Assembly: GCF_009664975.1 (NCBI RefSeq)
Contig: NZ_WJXB01000006.1
Location: forward strand, 1 to 64,000
From: Paenibacillus monticola
Lineage (GTDB): Bacteria > Bacillota > Bacilli > Paenibacillales > Paenibacillaceae
Length of the DNA: 64,000 nt
Reading direction: 5' to 3'
The position numbers and the translations under genes were made by a program. Below are positions 37,601 to 44,449 of this stretch, one piece after another. The notes beneath the pieces are model-generated. The model had not been told where the DNA came from. It was given only the letters and a program-made list of their open reading frames with translations, and did not search any database. Positions within the stretch are counted from its first letter, which is position 1; each line of letters opens with the position of its first letter.

Positions 37601-37633
37601 TTTCAAGAAAATAGCATTGGTTTCATACGGCAT
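34619..37633 (-). CDS. GH38 alpha-mannosidase
   Basis: 1004 residues, full length for bacterial cytosolic family 38 alpha-mannosidases. Visible order: N-terminal beta domain, catalytic (beta/alpha)7 barrel with zinc-binding GHAHMDLAWLWP near residue 242 and the nucleophile Asp in WLPDVFGYSG near residue 354, WVEPDTNISGGEALVRQ, a helical bundle, then a long beta-sandwich C-terminus. No signal peptide. It releases mannose from oligosaccharides taken up by the adjacent ABC system. RBS GGAGAG is well placed. The stop is 14 bases before the next gene start, so it heads an operon with the orphan glycosidase and the DUF4965 protein. Confidence 0.94.
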   Translation of the reverse strand: MPYETNAIFLKKAKFAMSQLEQSIYEPIALLSVTAWVTPEPVAYTERTSGQQIKLEPGDKWGDLWDCAWFHFEGKVPEAQAGRKIVLLIDVNGELCLVDHEGTPCQGLTNINSQFDYILGLPGKRVVDISPSAEGGEVINLWADGGCNDLFGNYRSGRLKEAVIAVCYEETRSLYYDFEVLIDLAEQLPETSARKTQIYQCLYDAANQLTEMNTDNVRRASERINGELSKRGGDPSVTISAIGHAHMDLAWLWPIRETIRKGARTFSTALYNMEKYPDYRFGASQPQLYQWMKESYPLLYDKIKERIREGRWEPQGAMWVEPDTNISGGEALVRQILYGKRFFQQEFGQEMKVLWLPDVFGYSGSLPQLLKKSGVDYMMTQKLSWSEYNTHPHHSFIWEGIDGTQVLTHLPPEDTYNSPAAPRSLVKIENSYLDRNVSAYALMLFGIGDGGGGPGEEHLERLARVKNLSGVPPVIQEPSIDFFHRLDQEASRFQTYKGELYLEKHQGTLTTQGRNKWYNRKMEKALRELEYAASLLWAVHGGSYPAARLEEIWKEVLLYQFHDILPGSSITRVYDESLERYALLLAEVRTMAKDTFEEIASLSGGSKQPFIFNSLPWERQEWVEWNGKWHLASVPAMSYRSLEDSVHVMSVAGLMASEHELENEKLKVIFDENGSIVSVYDKLLSREAIRPGTQANVFMIYHDNGDAWDFPHDYRETVAGAMRLVRSTAHVVGPTAVVEQEYHYGESILVQKIVLTMGGSTIEFETEVDWRESGKMLRVSFPTSVSSDQVNCEIQFGYIKRPTTRNTLIEFAKDEICAHQYIDLSQPDYGVALLNDCKYGYSVLHNVLDLNLLRSPAYPDPTADRAQHKFTYALYPHAGNFIQAIVYRKGYELNTPLTIVEAHQTEATKCEPIQLIQIDHPYVMVESVKKAEDSNHLIIRLYETAGTEARGVISFGLECLSIEEADLMENPIGVLQSNDSQAELHFTPFEIKTIRVQLHHLVNA

Positions 37634-37720
37634 TCTCTATCTCTCCTTCAGCATATATACCTGGCACAAGGATAACGAAGACTATCATCCATTGACCGCT
37701 CTTTCCATCTGTGAAATAAA

Positions 37721-37744
37721 GAGGACTCACCAAGGGCAGTCCTC
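37721..37744 (-). terminator. Terminator after the ABC importer operon
   Basis: Minus-strand hairpin GAGGACT/AGTCCTC with a ten-base loop followed by TTTATTTC, 24 bases after the stop of the solute-binding protein. It would separate the transport operon from the GH38 operon, perhaps partially. Confidence 0.55.
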
Positions 37745-37767
37745 CTCATCCATCCCATAGAAGCATT

Positions 37768-39228
37768 TTATTTCGTTATGGCTTCCGCCTTTTTCTGAGC
37801 ATCGTCCATAATAGCTTTGATATCACCATTTGTCATGACCGATTTCGTTACGGCATCACCGAATATTTGCCAAACTTTGGAGCTCTCCTTTGAGAATGTT
37901 GGCAGACCTTGTACGTTTCCGGCCATAGCTAAGAAATGCTGATACATCTCCGGATGTTTCGTTTTATAATCATCCGATTCCGCAATCGTCTTCAGAACTG
38001 GGGATCTTACACCTGTATCCGCGATAAGCGTCTGAACTTCCTCACTGTACATCGCCCGAATATATTCAAATGCAGCATCTTTGTTCTTAGCATCCTTAGG
38101 TACGGAGTGGAAGGCCGCTCCAATTGTAATATTGCCTGCGTTGCCATCAGAAGACAGTGGAATTGGAGCCATGCCATAGTCGATGCCAAGCGTCGAACTT
38201 TCGATAGCACGCCACGGTCCGTCGATCAGATAAGCAATTTGCCCTTTCTTAAAAGCATCAAAGTAAGTGCCTTCATTGGTGTTCATCATTAATCCAGCCG
38301 GATGATAGCCGTTCAGCTGTTTCATATAGGCAATCGTCTCAAGGTTAGCCTCGCTGTTGAATGTAGGATTACCTTGAGCATCTGCGAACCCACCGACATT
38401 GATGACCAGCAACGTACCATACCGTAAATATCCGCCAGCGTTCGGTCCACCGTACACACCGCCGCCATAGAATTTACCTTTGCCGGCTTCAGTTACCTTC
38501 TCCAGATTAGCAGCCAGCTCATCCCATGTAGCAGGAGCCTTCTCTGGGTCCAAGCCGGCTTCCTTCACCAGCTTCTTGTTCCAGAACAAGCTGTTTACGC
38601 CAGGTTGGGAGGCGAAGCCGTAAATTTTACCGTCATACTCCATAGGTTTCCAGGCAGCAGGAGCGATATTCTCGCGGATGTATTGCTCCATATCCGCCGG
38701 GAAGGGCTCAAGCAAACCTTGCTGTGCAAAACCTGGCATTTGGGTTTCTCCAACGATAATATCGGGCATATTTTTGGCAAGGAAGCCTGCAGTCTGCTTC
38801 TGAATCAGCGGCTCACCCCAGCCCCAGTCCTCTGTCTTCAACGTAATATTCTTACTCTTCATCTTGTCGTTGATGATGTTCTGATACAGATAAGGAAACA
38901 CATTTGAATTCACCTTACTGCCTTCCGTATACGTAAAATCAGCATCTACAGGACGAGGACTTAGAGTTTCGTCTGCAATTAACGCTTTCTTCTTCACTCC
39001 GAGCAAATCAGACACGATGCCGACGCCAACAGCGACAGCGCCTTCATTTAAAACCGTAAGGGTAACACCTTCCTCCGTCTTGGGAGTTTCTGTTGCAGCT
39101 CCATTATCCGTTGTTTGAGGTTTCTCCTGATTGATGTTTGCCGCCTCATTGTTTCCTGAAGAACAGGCCACCAACCCAATCGTCATCATGATTACTAGTG
39201 CAGCGTTCGTTATTTTTCTCGCTTGCAT
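37768..39228 (-). CDS. ABC sugar importer, solute-binding lipoprotein (GH38 locus)
   Basis: 486-residue extracellular binding protein of family 1. Signal peptide with lipobox LVAC (Cys22), then an Asn/Glu/Thr-rich linker and a binding domain with the family motif PDIIVGETQM and WNKKLVKEAGLDPEKAPATWDEL. It captures the oligosaccharide and presents it to the two permeases upstream. RBS GGAGGGG. The 101-base AT-rich gap upstream contains a palindrome, so it may also have its own promoter giving the excess of binding protein usual in such systems. Confidence 0.94.
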   Translation of the reverse strand: MQARKITNAALVIMMTIGLVACSSGNNEAANINQEKPQTTDNGAATETPKTEEGVTLTVLNEGAVAVGVGIVSDLLGVKKKALIADETLSPRPVDADFTYTEGSKVNSNVFPYLYQNIINDKMKSKNITLKTEDWGWGEPLIQKQTAGFLAKNMPDIIVGETQMPGFAQQGLLEPFPADMEQYIRENIAPAAWKPMEYDGKIYGFASQPGVNSLFWNKKLVKEAGLDPEKAPATWDELAANLEKVTEAGKGKFYGGGVYGGPNAGGYLRYGTLLVINVGGFADAQGNPTFNSEANLETIAYMKQLNGYHPAGLMMNTNEGTYFDAFKKGQIAYLIDGPWRAIESSTLGIDYGMAPIPLSSDGNAGNITIGAAFHSVPKDAKNKDAAFEYIRAMYSEEVQTLIADTGVRSPVLKTIAESDDYKTKHPEMYQHFLAMAGNVQGLPTFSKESSKVWQIFGDAVTKSVMTNGDIKAIMDDAQKKAEAITK

Positions 39229-39312
39229 CCTTTAACCCCTCCAATATGAAAAATGTTTTACATGTAGACAATATCACGAAGACTAAATATATTCAATATA
39301 TTTATATATATT

Positions 39313-39327
39313 TAATATGTCATATTA
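39313..39327. promoter_or_regulatory. Palindrome upstream of the binding-protein gene
   Basis: TAATATG-T-CATATTA, a perfect 7-1-7 inverted repeat about 85-99 bases upstream of the binding-protein start and 3 bases past the permease stop. It shares ATGTCA with the 16-mer found upstream of the permease and GntR genes, so it may be another regulator site. AT-rich context makes this uncertain. Confidence 0.35.
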
Positions 39328-39329
39328 GT

Positions 39330-40253
39330 TTATCCCTTTATCCCTGTACTAGCTAACCCTTGAACGATATACTTTTGAAAAAAGAAGAAGATCAACAGTG
39401 CAGGTAGGGTGACACCTAGGCTTAACGTGATAATTAATGGATAATTGATAACAGCACCGGGACTGGCTCCAACAGAGGACAATTTTGTTATCGCTGCCGG
39501 AAGCGTTTGCAAGCTGTCGCTTGAAGTATAAAAGAAAGGTGTGATAAAGTCATTCCAGGTACCCAAGGCAGTAGTGATTGCTATAAATGCCATAATAGGA
39601 AGCTGTAAAGGGAATAAGATTTGAAAAATCAGTCTGAAGGTACCTGCTCCATCCATTCGCGCTGCTTCATCTAACTCGATCGGAACCTTCTCCAGTGATT
39701 GCTTCACCAGGAATGTGCCCATGATATTAATAGCCGGCCCGCCGATTAAATAAATCCACCACGTGTTTAAAATACCAGTCCCGCCAGTAAATATACGGTT
39801 TCCTCCGGCGAAGGGGAATCTTGCATATTCGAGATAGGTTGGAATAATAGCCAGGGTCGTCGGAATCATTTGAGTCGCCAGCATGATCAAGAATAAAGTT
39901 TCTTTTCCTTTAAATTTAAGGCGTGCAAATACATAACCTGCCAAGAATGAGGTGATTAGTGCCCAGAACGTATTGTAAGCGGTGCGGATAATTGAATTCC
40001 GGAAGTAAACCGTCACCGCCGTATCAATCGACCCCATAACCAATGCTTTATAGTTAGCTAAAGTTGGTGCTTTAGGAATCGGGAATACTCCCAGCACCGT
40101 TGATGTGAATTCAGTTTTGCTAAAGAAACCTGCCAGTACCATAAAGATAAGAGGATAAAGCAGCACCAGACCTACACCAAGGAGGACGATGTGACTGATC
40201 AGATGAACCGGAGTGAATTGGTTTTTAATCTTGATGCGCAGCGGTTCGGACAT
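39330..40253 (-). CDS. ABC sugar importer permease, MalG-like (GH38 locus)
   Basis: 307 residues with six membrane helices and the EAA loop EAARMDGAGTFRLIFQILFP. It forms the channel with the other permease, whose stop lies 3 bases upstream of this start; RBS GGGGGCG. As in the first importer, no ATPase is encoded nearby. Confidence 0.94.
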   Translation of the reverse strand: MSEPLRIKIKNQFTPVHLISHIVLLGVGLVLLYPLIFMVLAGFFSKTEFTSTVLGVFPIPKAPTLANYKALVMGSIDTAVTVYFRNSIIRTAYNTFWALITSFLAGYVFARLKFKGKETLFLIMLATQMIPTTLAIIPTYLEYARFPFAGGNRIFTGGTGILNTWWIYLIGGPAINIMGTFLVKQSLEKVPIELDEAARMDGAGTFRLIFQILFPLQLPIMAFIAITTALGTWNDFITPFFYTSSDSLQTLPAAITKLSSVGASPGAVINYPLIITLSLGVTLPALLIFFFFQKYIVQGLASTGIKG

Positions 40254-40256
40254 GGC

Positions 40257-41213
40257 TTATCGCCCCCTCTTGATTGGTTTATTGGGAATAGTCATTCGTT
40301 TGTCCGATCCGGTTGACCATTTATAATAAAATACCGTAGCTACGATGACGATTACCGCCATGATCAGCGACGATGCTCCTGCCATTCCCAGGTTGAAATC
40401 CCAGAAGCCGTCACGATAAATCCGGAATACAAGCACCTCTGTCTGCCCATAAGGCCCACCGTTGGTAATAAAAAGTACCTGTTCGTAGATTTGTATGGCT
40501 CCAATCAAACTGGTAATGACAATGTAGGTGGCAATTGGCTTCAGTCCAGGCATTGTGACAAATTTCAATTTTGCCCATCGGCCTGCGCCATCGATATCCG
40601 CCGCTTCATATAACGTCTGATCCACCGATTGCAGTCCGGCAAGCCAGATAAGCGCTGCTCCCCCGACACCTTTCCATGCTGAGTAGACTACAATCCAGAA
40701 AATCCCCCACCCGGCAGAGTATTGCCAAATGATCGGTTCTTTTCCAATCGATTTCAAAAAATTATTAATGACCCCGTTATTGGTATCGAGTAAAATATTA
40801 AATACCTGAGTGGTTGCCACAGTCGAAGTAACTGCTGGAATATACCAAAGCGACCGATAAAAGCCTTTGCCGATCAACGGCATATTCATCAGAATAGCTG
40901 CTCCAAAGCCTGATATTAATGTAACCGCTGTCACTAATCCTCCCAACCAAATTGATCTCCATAATGCACCAGTGTATACCGGGTCCTTAAAGAAACGAAT
41001 AAAATTATCAAACCAGATAAAGTCCGGAGTATCGTTTAAACCTACCCAATTAAAGAAACCCAGAAAAAATCCGAATATCGTCGGAACCCCGGAAAGAATC
41101 AACCAAAACAATAACATCGGTGTAAGGATGACCGCTGCAATGACAGCATCCCTATGCCTTCTCATCACCCGTTTGAAAGAAGATTTCCCCAAGATCTGAG
41201 CCGTTTTATCCAT
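40257..41213 (-). CDS. ABC sugar importer permease, MalF-like (GH38 locus)
   Basis: 318 residues, six predicted helices after a short basic cytoplasmic N-terminus; EAA loop EAADIDGAGRWAKLKFVTMP. First gene of the transport operon, with RBS GGGGG nine bases before ATG. Its upstream region carries a 17-base palindrome and a copy of the 16-mer that also precedes the GntR-LacI regulator gene. Confidence 0.94.
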   Translation of the reverse strand: MDKTAQILGKSSFKRVMRRHRDAVIAAVILTPMLLFWLILSGVPTIFGFFLGFFNWVGLNDTPDFIWFDNFIRFFKDPVYTGALWRSIWLGGLVTAVTLISGFGAAILMNMPLIGKGFYRSLWYIPAVTSTVATTQVFNILLDTNNGVINNFLKSIGKEPIIWQYSAGWGIFWIVVYSAWKGVGGAALIWLAGLQSVDQTLYEAADIDGAGRWAKLKFVTMPGLKPIATYIVITSLIGAIQIYEQVLFITNGGPYGQTEVLVFRIYRDGFWDFNLGMAGASSLIMAVIVIVATVFYYKWSTGSDKRMTIPNKPIKRGR

Positions 41214-41287
41214 ATTCCAGTACCCCCATTGCTATAATTAAAACGCCATATTCCTTTATTTATAATCACACACCTTCCGGATCTATG

Positions 41288-41304
41288 TATTTGTACCACA
41301 AATA
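41288..41304. promoter_or_regulatory. Palindrome in the importer promoter region
   Basis: TATTTGT-ACC-ACAAATA, a perfect inverted repeat 75-91 bases upstream of the permease start. It resembles the shape of operators used by AraR-type GntR-LacI regulators (ATTTGT...ACAAAT), and the adjacent regulator has exactly that architecture. Confidence 0.45.
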
Positions 41305-41312
41305 TATATCAC

Positions 41313-41328
41313 TATATCATTTATGTCA
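41313..41328. promoter_or_regulatory. 16-mer repeat, candidate GntR-LacI operator (copy 1)
   Basis: TATATCATTTATGTCA occurs here and again, identically, at 42685-42700 upstream of the regulator gene itself; a partial copy (TATATCATTTA) lies at 41339-41349. Exact sharing between the regulator's own promoter and the target operon is the classic pattern of an autoregulating local repressor. Confidence 0.5.
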
Positions 41329-41357
41329 AGATGTTTGATATATCATTTAATGCAAAT

Positions 41358-41395
41358 AAAAAAGCACTTTCTGAGTTCTTCAGGAAAGTGCTTTT
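41358..41395 (-). terminator. Terminator of the GntR-LacI regulator gene
   Basis: AAAGCACTTTC pairs with a one-base variant of its complement across a short loop; on the minus strand the stem is followed by TTTTTTATTTG. It lies 20 bases after the regulator stop and insulates it from the importer promoter. Confidence 0.65.
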
Positions 41396-41415
41396 ATGGA
41401 TTTATTGGGTTTACA

Positions 41416-42645
41416 TTATACTACGCATACAGCTGTCGACTCGCCTTCTATCAACTCCGGCTTTAAAATCACCTTGTGATATTTATGGTCCAAGTTCTGC
41501 GGTTCCTCCAGCATATTCAACAATATATTGACCGCCTCTTCGCCCATAATCCCTTCGGATTGAGAGATGTAGGTCAAAGCTCCTGACTCGTTCAGACCCG
41601 GAGAGGGATCATCGAAGGTGAGGATGGAGATATCCTCTGGAACCCGGAGTCCAAGTTCTCTACAAATAGACCGGATATGCAATCCTAGTCTGCCGTTTAG
41701 AGTAATAAAGGCGGTGGCCATCCGATTTTTGATAAATCGATAGAGCGGATGCTCCGCATTAATCCCCTTATACTCCACGTGAAAGTCTGTCAGGATCAGC
41801 GCCGGATTGATCAGCGCCTCCTTCTTCTTCAAACCATCCATATAGCCATTAATTCGGTCCTCTACTGTAGTGATTGGAAGTGGAGAATCGGAGCAGATGG
41901 CAATATCACGGTGACCGAGATCCCACAGGTAGTCCACAGCAAGCTTTCCACCGATCATGCCATCGCTGCGCACAATATTGGTTTCCACTCCAGGAAAATA
42001 CCGGTCAATCAGGACAAAAGGAAACTTGATTTGTTTAAGAGACAGAATCTCTTCATTATAGGTTTCTGTATCACAAGGAAAAATAATCAAGCCTACAGCA
42101 CCATTCTTAATAAGGTCGAGAATAGCTTCTTCTTCCCGTTCAATCGAATTGAAGCTTTGAATAATGTACAGGCTGTATTGGCTTTCCTCCAATATATTAT
42201 TGATCCCCTGGATCAACCGGATGGAGAAATAATCGACCAGACCTGGCATGATTAGACCAATTATTTTCCTTCCACCACTTGCAAGTGAAATGACGGTGTT
42301 CTCTGTCTTGTTGACAGATACAGCAGTTGATCCCAATGATGTGTAGGATTTATCGGCTGGCACAATCTGCAACCGAAATTCAGATTCAAGCACGGCCTTA
42401 TGATTGGCTACAATTCCTTGAATTTCTTCGCTGACAAAACTGCCCCTTCCGGGAACACGATATATCCAACCGTCTTTCGCCAATTGCATAAGCGCATTGG
42501 CAACCGTAATCCGGCTGACAGAGAATTGTTCCATTACTTCTTTTTCCGAAGGAATCTTATCATTTTCCTTCAATTCATTATTTAGGATGAGATTCTTAAA
42601 ATGCTCCTGGATTTGTACATATAGTGGCTGTCTGTCATTATACAT
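41416..42645 (-). CDS. GntR-LacI hybrid transcriptional regulator
   Basis: 409 residues. The N-terminal 70 residues are a GntR winged helix (PLYVQIQEHFKNLI, DKIPSEKEVMEQFSVSRITV, GWIYRVPGRGSFV); the rest is a LacI-type periplasmic-binding-fold sensor (IGLIMPGLVDYFSIRLIQGI, VDYLWDLGHRDIAICSD, ISILTFDDPSPGL). This is the AraR-type combination, usually a repressor released by a sugar. It lies just upstream of the ABC-GH38 locus on the same strand and shares a 16-base element with that operon, so it probably represses transport and its own gene. RBS AGGAG is well placed. Confidence 0.93.
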   Translation of the reverse strand: MYNDRQPLYVQIQEHFKNLILNNELKENDKIPSEKEVMEQFSVSRITVANALMQLAKDGWIYRVPGRGSFVSEEIQGIVANHKAVLESEFRLQIVPADKSYTSLGSTAVSVNKTENTVISLASGGRKIIGLIMPGLVDYFSIRLIQGINNILEESQYSLYIIQSFNSIEREEEAILDLIKNGAVGLIIFPCDTETYNEEILSLKQIKFPFVLIDRYFPGVETNIVRSDGMIGGKLAVDYLWDLGHRDIAICSDSPLPITTVEDRINGYMDGLKKKEALINPALILTDFHVEYKGINAEHPLYRFIKNRMATAFITLNGRLGLHIRSICRELGLRVPEDISILTFDDPSPGLNESGALTYISQSEGIMGEEAVNILLNMLEEPQNLDHKYHKVILKPELIEGESTAVCVV

Positions 42646-42684
42646 AATGTTGTTCTCCTAACCTTCTTCAATTAATGTATACGT

Positions 42685-42700
42685 TATATCATTTATGTCA
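42685..42700. promoter_or_regulatory. 16-mer repeat, candidate GntR-LacI operator (copy 2)
   Basis: Second identical copy of TATATCATTTATGTCA, 40-55 bases upstream of the regulator start; GTATAC lies just before it. See copy 1 at 41313. Confidence 0.5.
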
Positions 42701-42767
42701 TTTAGTCAATGTTTATCATCATTCAACCGAACCTTTGCTTCCAGAAATATCTTCAGTCAATTCGTAT

Positions 42768-43121
42768 TTACAGTACCCCCGCCTTAAGAAGAATCAGCAT
42801 ATTGTCCGCTGCAAAGGTCGCGCGTGCACTGATTTCGGAGCTGTCCGGTGTATGCAGACCATGAAGCGCATCTTCAAAAATATCCGCAAGCTGCAATGCA
42901 GCAAACGTTACTGCTGCACGCCGAGTGTCCTTGATCTCCCAGTGTTCCACTTCCGCCCAGCGGATCAGATAACAGGTAAAAATATCATTCCGTCTTTGCA
43001 ATACCTCTTCCCGGTAAATGCTGCCAAGTCCCGGAAAACGATGTGCATCTTGAGTAACGACTCGATATAACGCTAATTGTTCTTTCATGAGCGCATGCTG
43101 CAAATAATCGATGCCCGCCAT
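42768..43121 (-). pseudogene. TetR-family regulator, C-terminal fragment
   Basis: About 117 residues that read like the ligand-binding C-terminal half of an AefR-type TetR regulator (LALYRVVTQDAHRFPGLG, TFAADNMLILLKAGVL at the end). The N-terminal helix-turn-helix is missing: the frame hits a stop about 18 bases upstream of the ATG at 43121, and beyond about 43190 the DNA belongs to a glycosyltransferase fragment on the other strand. A truncated remnant, unlikely to be functional. Confidence 0.65.
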
Positions 43122-43192
43122 AACAAATACAATCCCAGGAGGCTCTGAGAATCAGGGCTTCTCGGGCAAGGGCTCCTCCTCCACCGTCAGGT

Positions 43193-43552
43193 CTGAACAT
43201 CTCTGGTACGCAAGACGGTTATTTCAAAGATTCAGATCGTGTCATCCAAGAAATCAATCAATCTGGAACGGATATCCTTTTAGTTGGAATGGGGATTCCT
43301 TTGCAGGAGAAGTGGGTCACAGAGCAAAGTCATAAGATAGAGGCCAGAATCATTCTCGCGATAGGAGCCTATCTGGATTTTGCATCTGGGCGCATAAGAA
43401 GGGCACCTAAGTGGGTCAGAATCCTGCGACTGGAATGGTTATTCCATATAGCCCTAGAACCCAAACGTTTATGGAAGAGGTACTTAGTGGGTAACATCAT
43501 GTTCTTTATTTACATACTTAGAAACCGTTTGAAATTTCATAATATGAAGTAG
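43193..43552 (+). pseudogene. WecG/TagA/CpsF glycosyltransferase, C-terminal fragment
   Basis: About 119 codons that match the C-terminal half of TagA/WecG-type N-acetylmannosaminyltransferases: GTQDGYF, EINQSGTDILLVGMGIPLQEKW, RRAPKWVRILRLEWLF and EPKRLWKRY. The N-terminal half, including the nucleotide-sugar site, is absent; upstream sequence changes to unrelated Pro/Arg-rich codons at about 43190. No start codon with a ribosome binding site precedes it. A truncated remnant of a teichoic-acid or exopolysaccharide gene next to a truncated TetR gene. Confidence 0.7.
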
Positions 43553-43558
43553 CCGAGA

Positions 43559-43614
43559 AAAAAGACCCGTAAGATAGACGCTTTGAAACAAGCGATCTTC
43601 TTACGGGTCTTTCT
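43559..43614. terminator. Bidirectional terminator
   Basis: Perfect 14-base stem AAAGACCCGTAAGA/TCTTACGGGTCTTT with an inner CGCTT/AAGCG hairpin, T-rich on both sides. It ends the TetR gene (minus) and the glycosyltransferase remnant (plus). Confidence 0.75.
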
Positions 43615-43618
43615 ATGG

Positions 43619-44218
43619 TTACACCAACAACGGATCAATGTATACGCTTACCAGCCTATCCTTAATCTCCTCTTTTGTTAAACCGCGCTCGCTTCTCATA
43701 AATAGAAATAGCTCGGGGTTCATAGAGGCGAGTATCATATCCGCAATAAAGTTCGTATCCTTAGATAATTCTTTGGTAGCAGATTCAGTTTCATTGAGCA
43801 AATTACAAAAGACGTCATGCATGAAACTATATAAAGGTGAATGATAATAGAGCGATTGCCGCCCTTCACAGGTTGGAGCCTGGATAGACACCAGCAAAGG
43901 GGAATAACTTTCAATGAAATCAAAAGAGATTTCGAGTGCTTTTGTAATACGATCTTTTAGCGGGAGATCCTTATTCTGGTCCAAATAGCTTTGAATCGTA
44001 TTACATATCTCATCACTGCTATCTTTCATTAAATCCTGACAAATCTCACCCTTATGCGCATAACGTCGATAGAGCGTCCCTTGTCCAATTCCAGCCGTTT
44101 TAGCAATCTGATTCATCGTTACACCCTCAACACCATGTTCAATAAAAAGGGTCTGTGCATTTAGTAAAATAAGACGGCGATGTTCGATCGCATCTTTACG
44201 TTCCTTCCGAATTTTCAT
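43619..44218 (-). CDS. TetR-family repressor of the adjacent exporter
   Basis: 199 residues starting MKIRKERKDAIEHRRLIL. The N-terminal helix-turn-helix is canonical (EGVTMNQIAKTAGIGQGTLYRRYAHKGEI); the C-terminal part is a ligand-binding helical domain. I chose ATG 44218, nine bases after AAGGGG; in-frame upstream codons run through the operator region. It is divergent from a DHA2-type exporter, and the shared promoter holds two copies of the palindrome GGACATTTGTCC, so it very probably represses both genes and is released by an exported drug. Confidence 0.93.
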   Translation of the reverse strand: MKIRKERKDAIEHRRLILLNAQTLFIEHGVEGVTMNQIAKTAGIGQGTLYRRYAHKGEICQDLMKDSSDEICNTIQSYLDQNKDLPLKDRITKALEISFDFIESYSPLLVSIQAPTCEGRQSLYYHSPLYSFMHDVFCNLLNETESATKELSKDTNFIADMILASMNPELFLFMRSERGLTKEEIKDRLVSVYIDPLLV

Positions 44219-44257
44219 GGAACAAAACCCCTTTTCCAAAAGTTGCTGCCTATACAA

Positions 44258-44316
44258 TTGACAAGTGGACATTTGTCCGGTATTATCAGAATCACGAAAC
44301 GGACAAATGTCCACTT
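44258..44316 (+). promoter_or_regulatory. Exporter promoter with two TetR operators
   Basis: TTGACA at 44258-44263 and TATTAT at 44281-44286 are exactly 17 bases apart, a near-consensus sigma-A promoter for the exporter. The spacer contains the palindrome GGACATTTGTCC (44267-44278). A second copy, in inverted orientation and extended to a 17-base match (CGGACAAATGTCCACTT, 44300-44316, against 44263-44279), lies downstream. Repressor bound here would block polymerase directly; the second copy may also control the tetR promoter. Confidence 0.85.
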
Positions 44317-44449
44317 AACGAACTAAATGTAAATGTTGCTTGATATAGCCGTATTGTACCCTTGAAGACTAATAGGGTCAAGTGAGCGATATGGACTATA
44401 CGTGACAAGCTATTTACAATTTATTTCAAAAAAAACTAGGGGGTTGAGT

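Noticed and set aside
39229..39329. AT-rich gap as an origin or repeat array
   Set aside because: Only 101 bases, no DnaA boxes or regular repeats; best read as promoter space.
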